Positions 11,347-23,040 of a stretch of 64,000 bases of DNA are shown here, in pieces; position 1 is the stretch's first letter, and each line of letters starts with the position of its first letter. The position numbers and the translations under genes are program-made. The notes under the pieces were generated by a model, which did no database searches, was not told where the DNA came from, and saw only the letters and a list, made by a program, of their open reading frames with translations. Source of the DNA: Alteromonadaceae bacterium (GTDB lineage: Bacteria > Pseudomonadota > Gammaproteobacteria > Enterobacterales > Alteromonadaceae). Location: positions 32,864 through 96,863 of the forward strand of contig JABSOI010000021.1 of assembly GCA_013216015.1 (NCBI GenBank), in the 5' to 3' direction.

Positions 11347-12624
11347 TTATCGAATTAGTGTATTAATAATTCCGCCACCAAGGCATACATCATCTTGATA
11401 AAACACGACCGATTGTCCCGGAGTCACTGAGCTTTGTTGCTCATCAAACATTATTTTATATTCACCGTCAGTTAGTGGTGTTACTGTGCAAGCGACATCT
11501 TCCTGACGATAACGGGTTTTTACCGTGCAAGTAATTGCCGCACAAAGTTCTGTGCGATCTACCCAATGTAATTGATTTGCAATTAACCCTTTAGAAAACA
11601 GGCGAGGGTGATTATGACCTTGACCAACAATTAAAACGTTACGTAACAGATCTTTTTCAACAACATACCAGGGTTCTTCACCTGCATTACTTAAACCGCC
11701 AATGCGCAAGCCTTTGCGTTGACCCAATGTATGGTACATTAAGCCGTCGTGGTGTCCGATAGCTTCACCTTCAGCTGATTCAATAATACCGGGTTTAGCT
11801 GGTAAATATTTACTTAGAAAATCTTTAAATTTACGCTCACCAATAAAGCAAATACCTGTACTGTCTTTTTTATTGTAGGTGATCAAACCTGCTTTTTCGG
11901 CTATGGCGCGTACTTCAGGCTTTTCAATATGACCAACAGGAAATAGGGTTTTAGCCAATTGTTGTTCATTTAAAGTATATAAAAAATAACTTTGATCTTT
12001 GTTGTTGTCTAAGCCACGTATCATATGCCATTTAGGTGATTCATTGTTTGAAGAATTGTCTGAAGAAGCTGAGCTTTCTGCTGACGATGTACGCAATTCA
12101 CGTTGTACATAATGCCCTGTGGCAATGTAATCAGCACCTAAGTCTTCACAGGCAAATTCTAGAAAAGCCTTAAACTTAATTTCTTTATTACACATAATAT
12201 CGGGGTTTGGCGTACGTCCTGCTTTATATTCAGCAAGGAAATACTCAAAGACATTATCCCAATATTCGGTAGCGAAATTAATGGTGTGTAATTTAATACC
12301 CAGTTTATTACATATTGCTTGAGCATCTTTTAAATCATCAGCTGCCGCACAATATTCATCAGTATCGTCTTCTTCCCAGTTTTTCATAAACAATCCTTCA
12401 ACATGATAACCTTGCTGTTGAAGAAGATAAGCTGATACAGAAGAGTCAACACCACCCGACATACCAACAATCACCTTCTCTTGTGATTGCTGCTCTGGCT
12501 GCGCTGATTTGGATTTCACTGAACTTGTATTGCGTGTTGTAATTCCTGTTGCATTATTAACATCAACATCAACATCAATATCTTGCACTGAATTTTTTAT
12601 ACTATTTTCTATACTAGTGGTCAT
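11347..12624 (-). CDS. mnmA: tRNA-specific 2-thiouridylase MnmA
   Basis: MnmA thiolates U34 of Lys, Glu and Gln tRNAs. The PP-loop [18 protein letters not shown] is present, as are the catalytic cysteine contexts [13 protein letters not shown] and [13 protein letters not shown], and the C-terminal barrel ending in [20 protein letters not shown]. At 425 residues it exceeds the usual ~360-370 aa. A 50-residue low-complexity N-terminal extension precedes the PP-loop, and there is a Ser-rich insert ([17 protein letters not shown]). No ATG lies between the annotated start and the PP-loop, and a GTG just before VIVG would leave almost no N-terminus, so the extension is kept. Confidence 0.93.
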   Translation of the reverse strand: MTTSIENSIKNSVQDIDVDVDVNNATGITTRNTSSVKSKSAQPEQQSQEKVIVGMSGGVDSSVSAYLLQQQGYHVEGLFMKNWEEDDTDEYCAAADDLKDAQAICNKLGIKLHTINFATEYWDNVFEYFLAEYKAGRTPNPDIMCNKEIKFKAFLEFACEDLGADYIATGHYVQRELRTSSAESSASSDNSSNNESPKWHMIRGLDNNKDQSYFLYTLNEQQLAKTLFPVGHIEKPEVRAIAEKAGLITYNKKDSTGICFIGERKFKDFLSKYLPAKPGIIESAEGEAIGHHDGLMYHTLGQRKGLRIGGLSNAGEEPWYVVEKDLLRNVLIVGQGHNHPRLFSKGLIANQLHWVDRTELCAAITCTVKTRYRQEDVACTVTPLTDGEYKIMFDEQQSSVTPGQSVVFYQDDVCLGGGIINTLIR

Positions 12625-12812
12625 TAGCTAATCAATTTTGTTTTATAGTGTTTTCTACGCATTTTTAAAATGCATAAAAAGGAGAAAACTGGAAAAAAGG
12701 CGCGAAATTATAGCACGACAATTTGCAGGTTATAACTTATTTAATGCCCTTAACCCTACTTTTTACTTCTTTAATATATCTTTTCGGGATGAACATAATT
12801 TAAGTTAAATAT

Positions 12813-13421
12813 TTATAAATTACGATATTCCCCAGATTTTATGTTGTCTACTGTCCATTGCCCAATGCTATACCTAATTAAACGAAGCGTTGGAAAACCA
12901 ATGTTGGCAGTCATTCTACGTACCTGGCGGTTACGTCCTTCATTAATTGTTATGCTTATCCACGTTGTAGGGATATTTGCCCGCTCTCTGATCGGGGGAA
13001 CTCTTGGCCATACATCAGGGCTAGACATTTGTTTAATTTTAGCTGGTAAAGTTAAACCATCTTTGAGCACCACTCCCTGACGTAATTTTTCTAAATCAGC
13101 TTCAGTAGGGCAACCTTCCACCTGTACCCAGTAGGTTTTATCTGTTTTGTGTTTTGGGCTGGCTAATCGGTTTTGTAATTTGCCATCGTTGGTTAAAATT
13201 AATAAACCTTCGCTGTCCCGGTCTAGTCGTCCTGCTGCATAAACTTCCGTTATAGGAATAAAATCTTTTAATGTCCGACGATTTTGATCATCAGTAAATT
13301 GACATAAAACATCAAAAGGTTTGTTAAACAGTACAATCTTCTGATCTTTTACTACTGGTCGTACCTTAGGGCTGAAATTTGCTTTACGCCTTGTATATCC
13401 GTTGTTTCGGTTAAGTGTCAC
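12813..13421 (-). CDS. rluE: 23S rRNA pseudouridine 2457 synthase (RsuA/RluB/E/F family)
   Basis: The 202-residue protein has the catalytic motif [19 protein letters not shown] with the essential aspartate. It also has the C-terminal [22 protein letters not shown]. It lacks the N-terminal S4 domain of RluB/RluF, as RluE does, and its position next to mnmA and icd matches E. coli. The first ~25 residues are basic and vary in the family. It is divergent from icd, sharing a 167-bp promoter region. Confidence 0.9.
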   Translation of the reverse strand: MTLNRNNGYTRRKANFSPKVRPVVKDQKIVLFNKPFDVLCQFTDDQNRRTLKDFIPITEVYAAGRLDRDSEGLLILTNDGKLQNRLASPKHKTDKTYWVQVEGCPTEADLEKLRQGVVLKDGLTLPAKIKQMSSPDVWPRVPPIRERANIPTTWISITINEGRNRQVRRMTANIGFPTLRLIRYSIGQWTVDNIKSGEYRNL

Positions 13422-13546
13422 GTGAACTTGCCTTATAAAAAAGATGAACTATTGCCATCAACTATGTTAATACGCCTCTATTTCCTATAAAATGCGCGCG
13501 CAAAAATAAACTTTCAAAGTAAATGAATATTAATTCTCTCGCTTAA

Positions 13547-15820
<2,274 letters not shown>

Positions 15821-15898
15821 TTATCTTCAAAAAACTAATTAAAAAAAACTAATTTCAAAAAGTTAACAGATCAAAATTAACTGATGATAATAAATAGT

Positions 15899-15933
15899 AA
15901 AAAAAGGTTAAGTTGAAAAACTTAGCCTTTTTT
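15899..15933 (+). terminator. rho-independent terminator of icd
   Basis: A stem GGTTAAGTT/AACTTAGCC (one G-T wobble) with a short A-rich loop is followed by six Ts and preceded by a matching A-run, 80 nt after the icd stop. Confidence 0.85.
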
Positions 15934-16002
15934 ATTAGTTTTTGAAAAGTTAAGCATTTAAAATTCTATAATTCACCAAATTTAAGAAGAGCCAATTTGA
16001 TT

Positions 16003-16245
16003 GGCTATGTCACAGACAACTGTAGCTTAAACTATAACATATTGTTTTATACTGCTTATTACCTAAAGACAACTTAATTTTTCTAAAGTCATAATTTTAC
16101 CATCGTAGGATGGGTTAGCCGCAGGCGTAACCCATCAAAACATAATTTATCAGCTAGTTAACGGCCCAGTGGTCACCAAATATGATGGGTTACGCCGTTG
16201 GCTAATCCTACAACTATTGTAGACACAGTTAACTGGGATATAGCC
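16003..16245. mobile_element. MITE-like element with GGCTATGTC ends and an internal inverted REP pair
   Basis: The left end (GGCTATGTCACAGACAACTG from 16003) is repeated inverted at the right end near 16245, with about three quarters of ~25 positions matching. Inside are two REP-like units in opposite orientation: GTAGGATGGGTTAGCC at 16105-16120, and a unit at 16184-16212 beginning GATGGGTTACGCC. Each unit is itself an imperfect palindrome. Flanks AATTTGAT and AATTTTAT look like a degenerate 8-bp target duplication. There is no coding capacity. Related copies lie at 21903 and 60306. The rest of the gap (15934-16521) shows no gene. Confidence 0.7.
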
Positions 16246-16521
16246 AATTTTATAAACCTTATATTTTCTTTTTTTACACATATTTATTTTTTTGAACTAG
16301 ACTTTAAATAACTGATAGTTCAAATAGTTAGTGAATATGAGTAAAGTAGATCAGAGTAAGGGTGTTATAAAATGACTTTAGATTCAAAATCCTTCCTAAC
16401 ACTGAACTAATTAAAATAAACCAAAAATAAAAGATCGTAATTAATTATCGGCGACATAGCTGCTTAATATTAATTGTAGAATTATTAATCCGGTCATATT
16501 TTGATATAAAGGATAAATGTC

Positions 16522-16800
16522 ATGGCTTCGTGTAACGCTTTCAGTGTTGAATTTTCAGGTAGTGCTCAGCAATTTTTTGAAAACATTTCAAGGCTGGTTA
16601 AAAAACAGAGGGGTTCTATTACCGGAGATGCCACTGGTGGTAAATTCACTGTATCGGCCCCTTTTGTTGGTAGTTTTCACGTTGAATTTACGATATCTGG
16701 TCAAACTAGTACGATGCACGTAAAAGATATACCGTTTCATATTCCCTGTGGCATGCTTGAAAGTGCGATGAGAAAACGAATTGGAAAATTCAAAATATAA
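16522..16800 (+). CDS. small hypothetical protein
   Basis: I do not recognise this 92-residue protein. AAAGGA lies 8-9 nt upstream of the ATG at 16522, a good ribosome-binding site. An overlapping frame starting at 16517 is less favourable. The sequence (MASCNAFSVEFSGSAQQFFE...) is soluble, with a Gly/Thr-rich middle suggestive of beta strands (GSITGDATGGKFTVSAPFVG) and a basic C-terminus (MRKRIGKFKI). It has no signal peptide or membrane segment. It stands alone between a MITE and a PNPOx-like gene. The good start and balanced composition make it likely to be real. Confidence 0.65.
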   Translation: MASCNAFSVEFSGSAQQFFENISRLVKKQRGSITGDATGGKFTVSAPFVGSFHVEFTISGQTSTMHVKDIPFHIPCGMLESAMRKRIGKFKI

Positions 16801-16915
16801 AGATAAAGTTTGATTTTTATATTTCAAGCTGAAGCTAAACCACTCTATATTTAGTGTAGAATGCTTTGTCGATACACTTCTTTTACTTATTTTACTAAAA
16901 AGAGTTTATCAAAAT

Positions 16916-16966
16916 AAAAACAACTGGCTTTTGGACTATAAACCCATCAAGTTGTTTTTTGTTTTA
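16916..16966 (+). terminator. candidate terminator
   Basis: AACAACT and AGTTGTT, separated by a ~25-nt loop, are followed by TTTTTTG. The loop is long, so the call is tentative. Confidence 0.45.
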
Positions 16967-17059
16967 TAACATTCTTATATTTACCAGATTCACCATACAA
17001 TCAATCTGTATTAACCCTATATTTAATAAGCCGAATTGTATCAAGCCAAAGGAATCGTA

Positions 17060-17638
17060 GTGGAAAACCCAATTGAAAAATTTAAGTCCTGGTGGGAAAC
17101 CGCTTTAGTTAATACCCCGTTAAACCAAAAAAATGCCGTCTGCGTTTCTACAATAAATGAAAATGGTTTTCCTTCAGAACGTTTTGTCGACTTAAAAGCC
17201 GTTAGTGACGATGGATTTACCTTTTGTACTTATCTTGATTCTCAAAAAGGTGGTGACATTAGAAAAAACAACAAAGTATCATTAACTTTTTGGTGGGAGC
17301 ATGTCGGTTATCAAGTAAGAGTAACAGGATTGGCATCAGAAATTACTAAAGTTGAAGCTCAATATTATTGGGATCAAAGAACTAAAGATGCACAAATTAC
17401 AACCTCTTGTTGCAATCAAAGCCAACCACTAAATTCAGAAAGTGATTTAATGAAACAGTTTTTGCAGACAAAAGAAAAATTTGCAGAGTCTTCAGTTGGT
17501 AAACCTGATAATTGGGGCGGATATCTGGTTACTCCGGTTTCAATTGAATTCTTAACTTTTAAAGAAAATCGTTTACATTTTAGAGAGCTATTTAAAAATA
17601 CAAATAATGTATGGTGTAAAACGTTGTTACAGCCATAG
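17060..17638 (+). CDS. pyridoxamine 5'-phosphate oxidase family protein (PdxH-like)
   Basis: A flavin (FMN) split-barrel protein of the PdxH family, 192 residues from the GTG start at 17060. AAAGGA lies 7 nt before this GTG; an in-frame ATG at 17036 has no ribosome-binding site. PdxH features are WWETALVNTPLNQKNAVCVST, RFVDLKAVSDDGFTFCTYLDSQKG, VRVTGLASEITKVEAQYYW and a C-terminal substrate-binding region (RLHFRELFK). True PdxH ends in a conserved R-L-x-P. Here the end is LLQP, so the terminal catalytic Arg appears replaced. It may act on another flavin- or pyridoxal-type substrate. Confidence 0.78.
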   Translation: MENPIEKFKSWWETALVNTPLNQKNAVCVSTINENGFPSERFVDLKAVSDDGFTFCTYLDSQKGGDIRKNNKVSLTFWWEHVGYQVRVTGLASEITKVEAQYYWDQRTKDAQITTSCCNQSQPLNSESDLMKQFLQTKEKFAESSVGKPDNWGGYLVTPVSIEFLTFKENRLHFRELFKNTNNVWCKTLLQP

Positions 17639-17691
17639 TCCTGTCCAATAAACATTTTGGGTATATATTAGGGGCGTTTCAAGGATCATCT

Positions 17692-18111
17692 ATGAAATTA
17701 AGTAAATATACTATTAAACTTGAAAGCCCCTGGGTTGAAGAGTTTGTTAATTTAAGGAAGAGAGTCGGCTGGAGAGAGACAGATTTTGAAATGGCAAAAA
17801 CCAGTTTAACTAATACCTTGTTTCATGTTGTTGTTAGGGATCACTTAAAGCTTATTGGAATGGGACGGGTGATTGGTGATGGCTCAATGTATTTTTATGT
17901 TCAGGATATTGTAGTTGAGCCTGATTATCAAAAGCAGGGGATTGGTCATATCCTTATGCAGCAAATAGAAATTTTTTTATCAAAGCATACTAAATCAGGG
18001 GCAACGATCACACTGATGGCAGCAAAAGGAAAAGAAGGGTTTTATAGGCGTTATGGTTATGTTGAAAGACCAAATGATTCCACAGGTAACGGAATGTTCA
18101 AACTTATATGA
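17692..18111 (+). CDS. GNAT family N-acetyltransferase
   Basis: A 139-residue GNAT protein. Motif A, the acetyl-CoA pyrophosphate loop, is VQDIVVEPDYQKQGIGHILM with the Q-x-x-G-I-G pattern. The C-terminal FYRRYGYVERPNDSTGNGMF is typical of the family's last strands. AAGGA is placed 7 nt before the ATG. The substrate cannot be told from sequence. It follows the PNPOx-like gene by 53 nt and may be cotranscribed. Confidence 0.85.
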   Translation: MKLSKYTIKLESPWVEEFVNLRKRVGWRETDFEMAKTSLTNTLFHVVVRDHLKLIGMGRVIGDGSMYFYVQDIVVEPDYQKQGIGHILMQQIEIFLSKHTKSGATITLMAAKGKEGFYRRYGYVERPNDSTGNGMFKLI

Positions 18112-18335
18112 CCTTTTTTCAATGTAAAATGTAAATAAGTATGTGTAAGTAATACATCTTTAGTTTACATTTATTTAACATAAACCTATGCATATTAACC
18201 ATTTAAGTCATAGATCACTCAAAACCACACCAGCAAGTACGAACAAGTTATTACATTCAGAAATTGTCATTTAACACTTAATGTCTTGTCTTCATTTATA
18301 ATTCCCCCCATCAATGCCTTACATTAAGATAAATT

Positions 18336-20489
18336 ATGAAATCGATTAGAACAACTCATACAACATCTCAGCGAATCAAAAGAAACATATTATCTGTAGC
18401 AATATTATCGGCAATTTCAATGCACTCTGGTTACACTCTGGCTAACGGAGTTGACAATTTAGTAACGACAGAGAATAACAAATTTATTTATCAACCGGGA
18501 TTTTTCTCAAAATATGCGCCTCAAAACGCTACCGATATGGTATTGCAAATTCCTGGTTTTAAGTTAATAGGTGCTAATCGAAATGGTGGTAATGGTCAGG
18601 CAGTACGTGGTTTAGGACAAGGTAATGGAAATTTGTTACTAAATGGTAAACGCGTTAGTAGTAAAGATAATAGTCCGTTAGATTTGTTAGCTCGTATTCC
18701 CGCTGAGAATATAAGTTATATTGAAATTTTAACTAAAGGTTCTACCGAACTAGCCGGACAGTCAGGCCAAATTGTAAATGTCGTTTATTTAGAACCCGAG
18801 AAAGTGAATGGTTCATGGGTTGTAAATGTTCATACACAGGAACACGGTATTACACAAGGATCAATTGAAGCGTCAATCGCCGGAAAATTGAATAACATAG
18901 GTTATACAGCAAGTGTAAACCGTTATAATAATGAATTTCCACAGTGGGGCAAAGAAAAAAAGTTTGATGAAGAAAATAAATTAACAGAAATACGGGATGA
19001 ATATGCTGATTTCTATAATAATGGTCTGGATTTAAGTTTAGGCCTGTCCTGGGAAGGCGCTAATAGTCAGTCTGCAAATTTAAATATTTCTACTTCTCAC
19101 GATAAATCAACTTTTTTTGAAGACTCTAATCGCTACTTACCAGCGTCTGATCCGCAAAGTAACGAATTTGGAAATTTAGTTTCAGAAGTAGATTTTCGCT
19201 CAAATCAGGACAGGACCAGTTACGAAATCGGTGGTGATTATTCACGTGATTTAGCCGGTGGTGTGTGGAAAATAATTGGTTTGAGACGTAATAAAGACAT
19301 TGATGAGAGTGTTCTTTTTAAGGATCAACCAACAGAAGGTAACCCTTATACATATAAAGCGGTCGCACAACCTATAGAAACAGAAAGTGTTTTACGAACA
19401 TTATTTACTTATCAGCCACAAGAAGGACATTCAATTGACATAGCATTAGAAGGCGTTAAGAACAGTCTGAAAACTGCTACGGTATATGAAGAAAACAACG
19501 GTGCGGGTTTTGTAGAATTTGAAGAGCCTGGCAGTAATATTGAAGTAAAAGAAGACAGGGCTGAGTTTAGCGTTCAGTATTCAAGACCATTAACTGATGA
19601 TTGGTCGCTTCAATCTTTAATTGCAACAGAATACTCAAAATTATCCGTCGTTGGTGATATTGAACCACGTTCAGATTCTTTTCAGCGCTATAAAGGTTTT
19701 TTAGCATTAAGTGGGGCACTATCCGGGCAATCTAGTTTGCGTGGCAGAATTGAACGTTCTATTGGTCAACTTCGTTTTAGCGACTTTGCGACTTCTAAAA
19801 ATATTAATGAAGGGTACAGTAACGGGGGGAATACTCATTTAGTACCAGAGCAAACCTGGCGGGCTGAGTTATCTTACGAACACACTTTTGGTGCTACTGA
19901 CCAGTTGACAATTACTGGCTTTGTTGAACGTGTTGATGATTTTATTACTTTTGTTCCTTTCGAAAATGGCAAAGAAGGGCGAGGAAATATTGATAAGTTA
20001 AAGACCAAAGGTATAGATATTTCCGGCACTATAACATTGGATCGTTTTGGTATCGAAGGAGCAAAATTAGACTTATTAGCTGAATTTCATGAAAGTACAT
20101 TAATAGATCCCGTAACAGGGAAAGAAATAGAATATAGGGAACATAGGCATAATCCAGTGCATTACAAGGCTACATTTCGACATGACATTCCCGATACATC
20201 AATTGCCTGGGGTATTATTGTTGAAGAGCGCAGTGGTAATGTACGTAACCGATTGAATGAAACATCATCGAGTACACACCGCTGGCCTCAAGCACATAAA
20301 TTCTTTTTTGAACACAAGGATCTGGCAGGAATGACGTTTAAAGTTGAAACCGAAGATATTTTTGGTTTTACCTGGAAAAACACCCGAACTTATTATGATG
20401 GTGATAGAAACGGTGAAATTACCGGAAGAGAACTTAACTCAAGACATTCACCCTGGTTTGTTCGTATGAGTTTGACGGGGAATTTCTAA
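18336..20489 (+). CDS. TonB-dependent outer-membrane receptor
   Basis: A 717-residue outer-membrane receptor. A Sec signal peptide spans about residues 1-37 (basic start, then ILSVAILSAISMHSGYTLA). The plug domain follows (MVLQIPGFKLIGAN, AVRGLGQGNGNLLLNGKRVS, IEILTKGSTELAGQSGQIVN), then a long beta-barrel of alternating residues ending in WFVRMSLTGNF with the usual terminal Phe. No iron-siderophore or B12 signature is visible and the neighbours give no clue to the ligand. It is transcribed alone. A tandem repeat and a strong terminator follow. Confidence 0.9.
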   Translation: MKSIRTTHTTSQRIKRNILSVAILSAISMHSGYTLANGVDNLVTTENNKFIYQPGFFSKYAPQNATDMVLQIPGFKLIGANRNGGNGQAVRGLGQGNGNLLLNGKRVSSKDNSPLDLLARIPAENISYIEILTKGSTELAGQSGQIVNVVYLEPEKVNGSWVVNVHTQEHGITQGSIEASIAGKLNNIGYTASVNRYNNEFPQWGKEKKFDEENKLTEIRDEYADFYNNGLDLSLGLSWEGANSQSANLNISTSHDKSTFFEDSNRYLPASDPQSNEFGNLVSEVDFRSNQDRTSYEIGGDYSRDLAGGVWKIIGLRRNKDIDESVLFKDQPTEGNPYTYKAVAQPIETESVLRTLFTYQPQEGHSIDIALEGVKNSLKTATVYEENNGAGFVEFEEPGSNIEVKEDRAEFSVQYSRPLTDDWSLQSLIATEYSKLSVVGDIEPRSDSFQRYKGFLALSGALSGQSSLRGRIERSIGQLRFSDFATSKNINEGYSNGGNTHLVPEQTWRAELSYEHTFGATDQLTITGFVERVDDFITFVPFENGKEGRGNIDKLKTKGIDISGTITLDRFGIEGAKLDLLAEFHESTLIDPVTGKEIEYREHRHNPVHYKATFRHDIPDTSIAWGIIVEERSGNVRNRLNETSSSTHRWPQAHKFFFEHKDLAGMTFKVETEDIFGFTWKNTRTYYDGDRNGEITGRELNSRHSPWFVRMSLTGNF

Positions 20490-20498
20490 ATTCTGTTT

Positions 20499-20576
20499 TA
20501 ATTGGGTTTAGAATTGAATTTAGAATTGAGTTTAGAATTGAGTTTAGAATTGAATTTATAATTGGGCTTAGAATTT
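20499..20576. repeat. 12-bp tandem repeat (about 6.5 copies)
   Basis: Unit GAATTGAGTTTA with 1-3 changes per copy begins 10 nt after the TonB receptor stop and ends just before the terminator. It is non-coding and likely a simple tandem expansion. Confidence 0.85.
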
Positions 20577-20586
20577 AACATTTATG

Positions 20587-20613
20587 AAAACCAGCAGTAA
20601 TGCTGGTTTTTTT
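20587..20613 (+). terminator. rho-independent terminator of the TonB receptor gene
   Basis: Stem AAAACCAGCA/TGCTGGTTTT, loop GTAA, followed by extra Ts. Perfect pairing. Confidence 0.9.
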
Positions 20614-20851
20614 GTAAGGTTTCATTTAGTAGGCAAGGTGGAAGGTGATAAAGAATATCCATTTCGGCAATTTCCATTTAACTTTTTTATTATTAAAACA
20701 AGCAAAATTGATTATTTAAATTTGTTTCTGTCACTCAGTTCCGAATCTTAAATTCAACTAATAATTTGAATTTTCACAAGATTAATTCTATTGTTAATAA
20801 TTAGTAATATTCCATCACCAAATAAAAAAGCATGCAAAGGAATTGTTAATT

Positions 20852-21772
20852 ATGGCATTATTTGATCCTCTACTAGTCCATGAAGACGGTGTTGGGGCTT
20901 AGAGAATAAATCGATTTCGAATTTATTTTCGTCCTGTGAGTGCAACGCATGGTAATCCTTCAACTACAGCAGTAAAATTACCTGAAGATTTTACGAATAA
21001 TTTCCCTTCATACTTTAATCCTAATGAAGCAACCGTTTATCTACGCAATGAAATGTGGAATGGCCACAAAACGTTACGTTTTCTTTTACATGCTAAATTA
21101 TTCGGATATAACAATGTTGCTTGCGATGCTTTTGTTCCTGATGTGCACGCCGATTGGGTTGGCCTTCAGCGTAAACATTTAAACGGATTTACTGTGCAAA
21201 CACTCAAAAGAAATTTTACTACCGGTTTAGATTGGGCTGCGGCTGGCGTGACGGTTTTTATCGGTGGTATTGCAACGGTGGCATTAACTGCTGTATCAGC
21301 AGGAGCTGCAACTGTACCAGTAGGCGCAGCCTCTACAGCGGCCACAATTGGAGCATTTGAACTTACAAAATATCATTTTCTCGCAGGTAGACGTAGTTGG
21401 GTTATTGGCACAAAAGAGAGTTTTGGTCGCGCCAATGTAGAAAAATATGATCAAATTCCTGACGATGCAATAGTGCTTGAAACCGCTGCGGTAGAAAGAA
21501 TATCGGGGAGGTTTATGCAAATGGGTGCTAAGTCTTCAATTATCGGGAATTTTGATAAATTAATTCACAAAGTTTGGATTAAATTGTTACTCAACTATGC
21601 ACAAAGTAGGTTAGCGAAAGGTGATGAGATATTGAGTGTTAATGTGTGGGGGGAAAATAAGGATAAAGTTTCTTTCTATGAACCTGTTCCTGTGTCAGAC
21701 CGATCAGCACTTGAAGGAAATAGTGATATTAAAGATATGCTTCGCTGTGGTCATGCAGAACTTCTGCCTTAG
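20852..21772 (+). pseudogene. hypothetical protein interrupted by one in-frame TAG
   Basis: An ATG at 20852 with AAAGG 9-10 nt upstream opens a frame that hits TAG at 20900-20902 after 16 residues (MALFDPLLVHEDGVGA). It then continues uninterrupted for 289 codons to 21772. The first start after the stop, GTG at 20936, has no ribosome-binding site. The product is unrecognised. It has a Gly/Ala/Thr-rich hydrophobic region (GVTVFIGGIATVALTAVSAG and beyond) that could be one membrane hairpin, flanked by soluble segments; the C-terminus is DMLRCGHAELLP. It is either a pseudogene by one nonsense change, a shortened gene, or a sequencing error. Confidence 0.6.
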
Positions 21773-21902
21773 TATTTTAGTCTATGTATTAAAAATCAGT
21801 ATTAATCCTAATTAACCATTTTAGTTATATGATGAGACAAGGTGACCCAGAGATCTGTATTTGCTGCTGAATATATTTTTAATATTAACTAATACCAATT
21901 AT

Positions 21903-22041
21903 ATTGGCTCTGTCCCAGTTAACTGTGTCTAAAACTATAACAAACTGTTTTATAATGCTTATTATCTAAAACCAACTTAACTTTTATAAAGTCAAAATTT
22001 TACCTCGTAGGATGGGTTACGCCTTCGGTTAACCCATCCTG
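21903..22041. mobile_element. truncated copy of the GGCT(A/C)TGTC MITE-like element with a REP-like end
   Basis: Bases 21904-22019 align with 16002-16117 at roughly 85 percent by eye, starting TTGGCTCTGTCCCAGTTAAC and reaching the REP-like unit (GTAGGATGGG onward). The inverted right half seen at 16181-16245 is missing. There is no coding capacity in 21773-22201. Confidence 0.65.
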
Positions 22042-22201
22042 CGCGCTAAATCTTAAACTAGTAAATAACAAAGATCGCGAGAATCTATTGTGTAATGCCG
22101 ACTAAAATTGTAATTTAGAACAAATGGTTTGAATAACATATTTGAACAACATATGAAGTAGTATATATATTTCGTAGTTTTAGATACTTAAAGGAAAGTA
22201 T

Positions 22202-22708
22202 ATGAATTCAATATTTAGCATATTTAAACTGGGATTGTTTTTTTCAATCATCATGGTTACATCAACTGTATCTTGTGCTGAGAATATTACAAAACCAGAG
22301 AAAAAAAACAGTACGGTAAAAATACATAAAAGTTCTTTGACTATAATTGAACCGTCTAAAATGGAGAAGGCTATGGAAAATGATCTCATTAGTATTAATG
22401 TTGGCCAATCGGTTTCTATAAAATATGATCTGACGATCACATTCGTCAGTGTTAATGATTCACGTTGTCCTGAAGGAGCCAGATGTATCCATGCCGGGAA
22501 TGGGGCTGTTACTTTAAAATTACAAAAAGTTGGTGTAGAGGAACAATTATTTGTAGTTAATACCAATTTAAAAGCCAGAGAAATTAGTTTTCAAAATTTT
22601 AACGTTAAAATAGAAACGTTAGCACCTTATCCAGGAAGTGCGGAAGATGTAAGCTCTTCAGTTAAACGAGTTACGCTATTAGTTTCTGAAAAGTTGGTTT
22701 CTGAATAA
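22202..22708 (+). CDS. hypothetical exported protein
   Basis: A 168-residue protein with an N-terminal export signal (FKLGLFFSIIMVTSTVSCAEN). Cleavage could follow Cys-Ala, or Cys25 could be lipidated, though the lipobox TVSC is weak. The folded part contains NDSRCPEGARCIHAGNGAVT, with two cysteines likely bridged in the periplasm. I have seen this pattern in unannotated exported proteins of other Gram-negatives. AAAGGAAAG lies just before the ATG. The function is unknown. Confidence 0.7.
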   Translation: MNSIFSIFKLGLFFSIIMVTSTVSCAENITKPEKKNSTVKIHKSSLTIIEPSKMEKAMENDLISINVGQSVSIKYDLTITFVSVNDSRCPEGARCIHAGNGAVTLKLQKVGVEEQLFVVNTNLKAREISFQNFNVKIETLAPYPGSAEDVSSSVKRVTLLVSEKLVSE

Positions 22709-22760
22709 TTAATTTCTGACCCATTGACTTTTGACCCATTGATTTTTGACCATTGAGTTT
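22709..22760. repeat. short degenerate tandem repeat
   Basis: Three copies of a ~16-bp unit around TTTTGACCCATTGA follow the stop of the exported-protein gene. Confidence 0.55.
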
Positions 22761-22777
22761 CACAAAAATAACATTTA

Positions 22778-22940
22778 TACCAATTGTATTAAGTTAGTGG
22801 TCAGAGATCGATGAGGATAAATTTTCAAGAGCACAGGTTTTTTGCTCCAGGCAAAACCTAAGTACCTACATCCATGTAGGCAACGCAGCTATTAGAAATT
22901 TAGACCATCGAGGATGATCACTTACTTAGTACAATTGGTA
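22778..22940. mobile_element. MITE with TACCAATTG termini
   Basis: The 163-bp element begins TACCAATTGTATTAAGTTAG and its right end, read inverted, is TACCAATTGTACTAAGTAAG. The inverted similarity extends through about 35 positions. It is flanked by TTA on both sides. It contains no ORF. Similar TACCAATTG elements are, to my knowledge, common in Alteromonadales and Vibrionales, but I could not check. Confidence 0.75.
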
Positions 22941-23040
22941 TTATACCCAAACCCTAGAAAATACAGGCTAGGAGTTTGGGTATAAATGAAGATGATTAAA
23001 TCAAATACAACTAAATACAAGTTAAGGAACTAATTCACGA

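Noticed and set aside
16517..16723. 68-aa ORF overlapping the 92-aa gene
   Set aside because: Same region in another frame; the ATG at 16522 has better ribosome-binding spacing and more protein-like composition.
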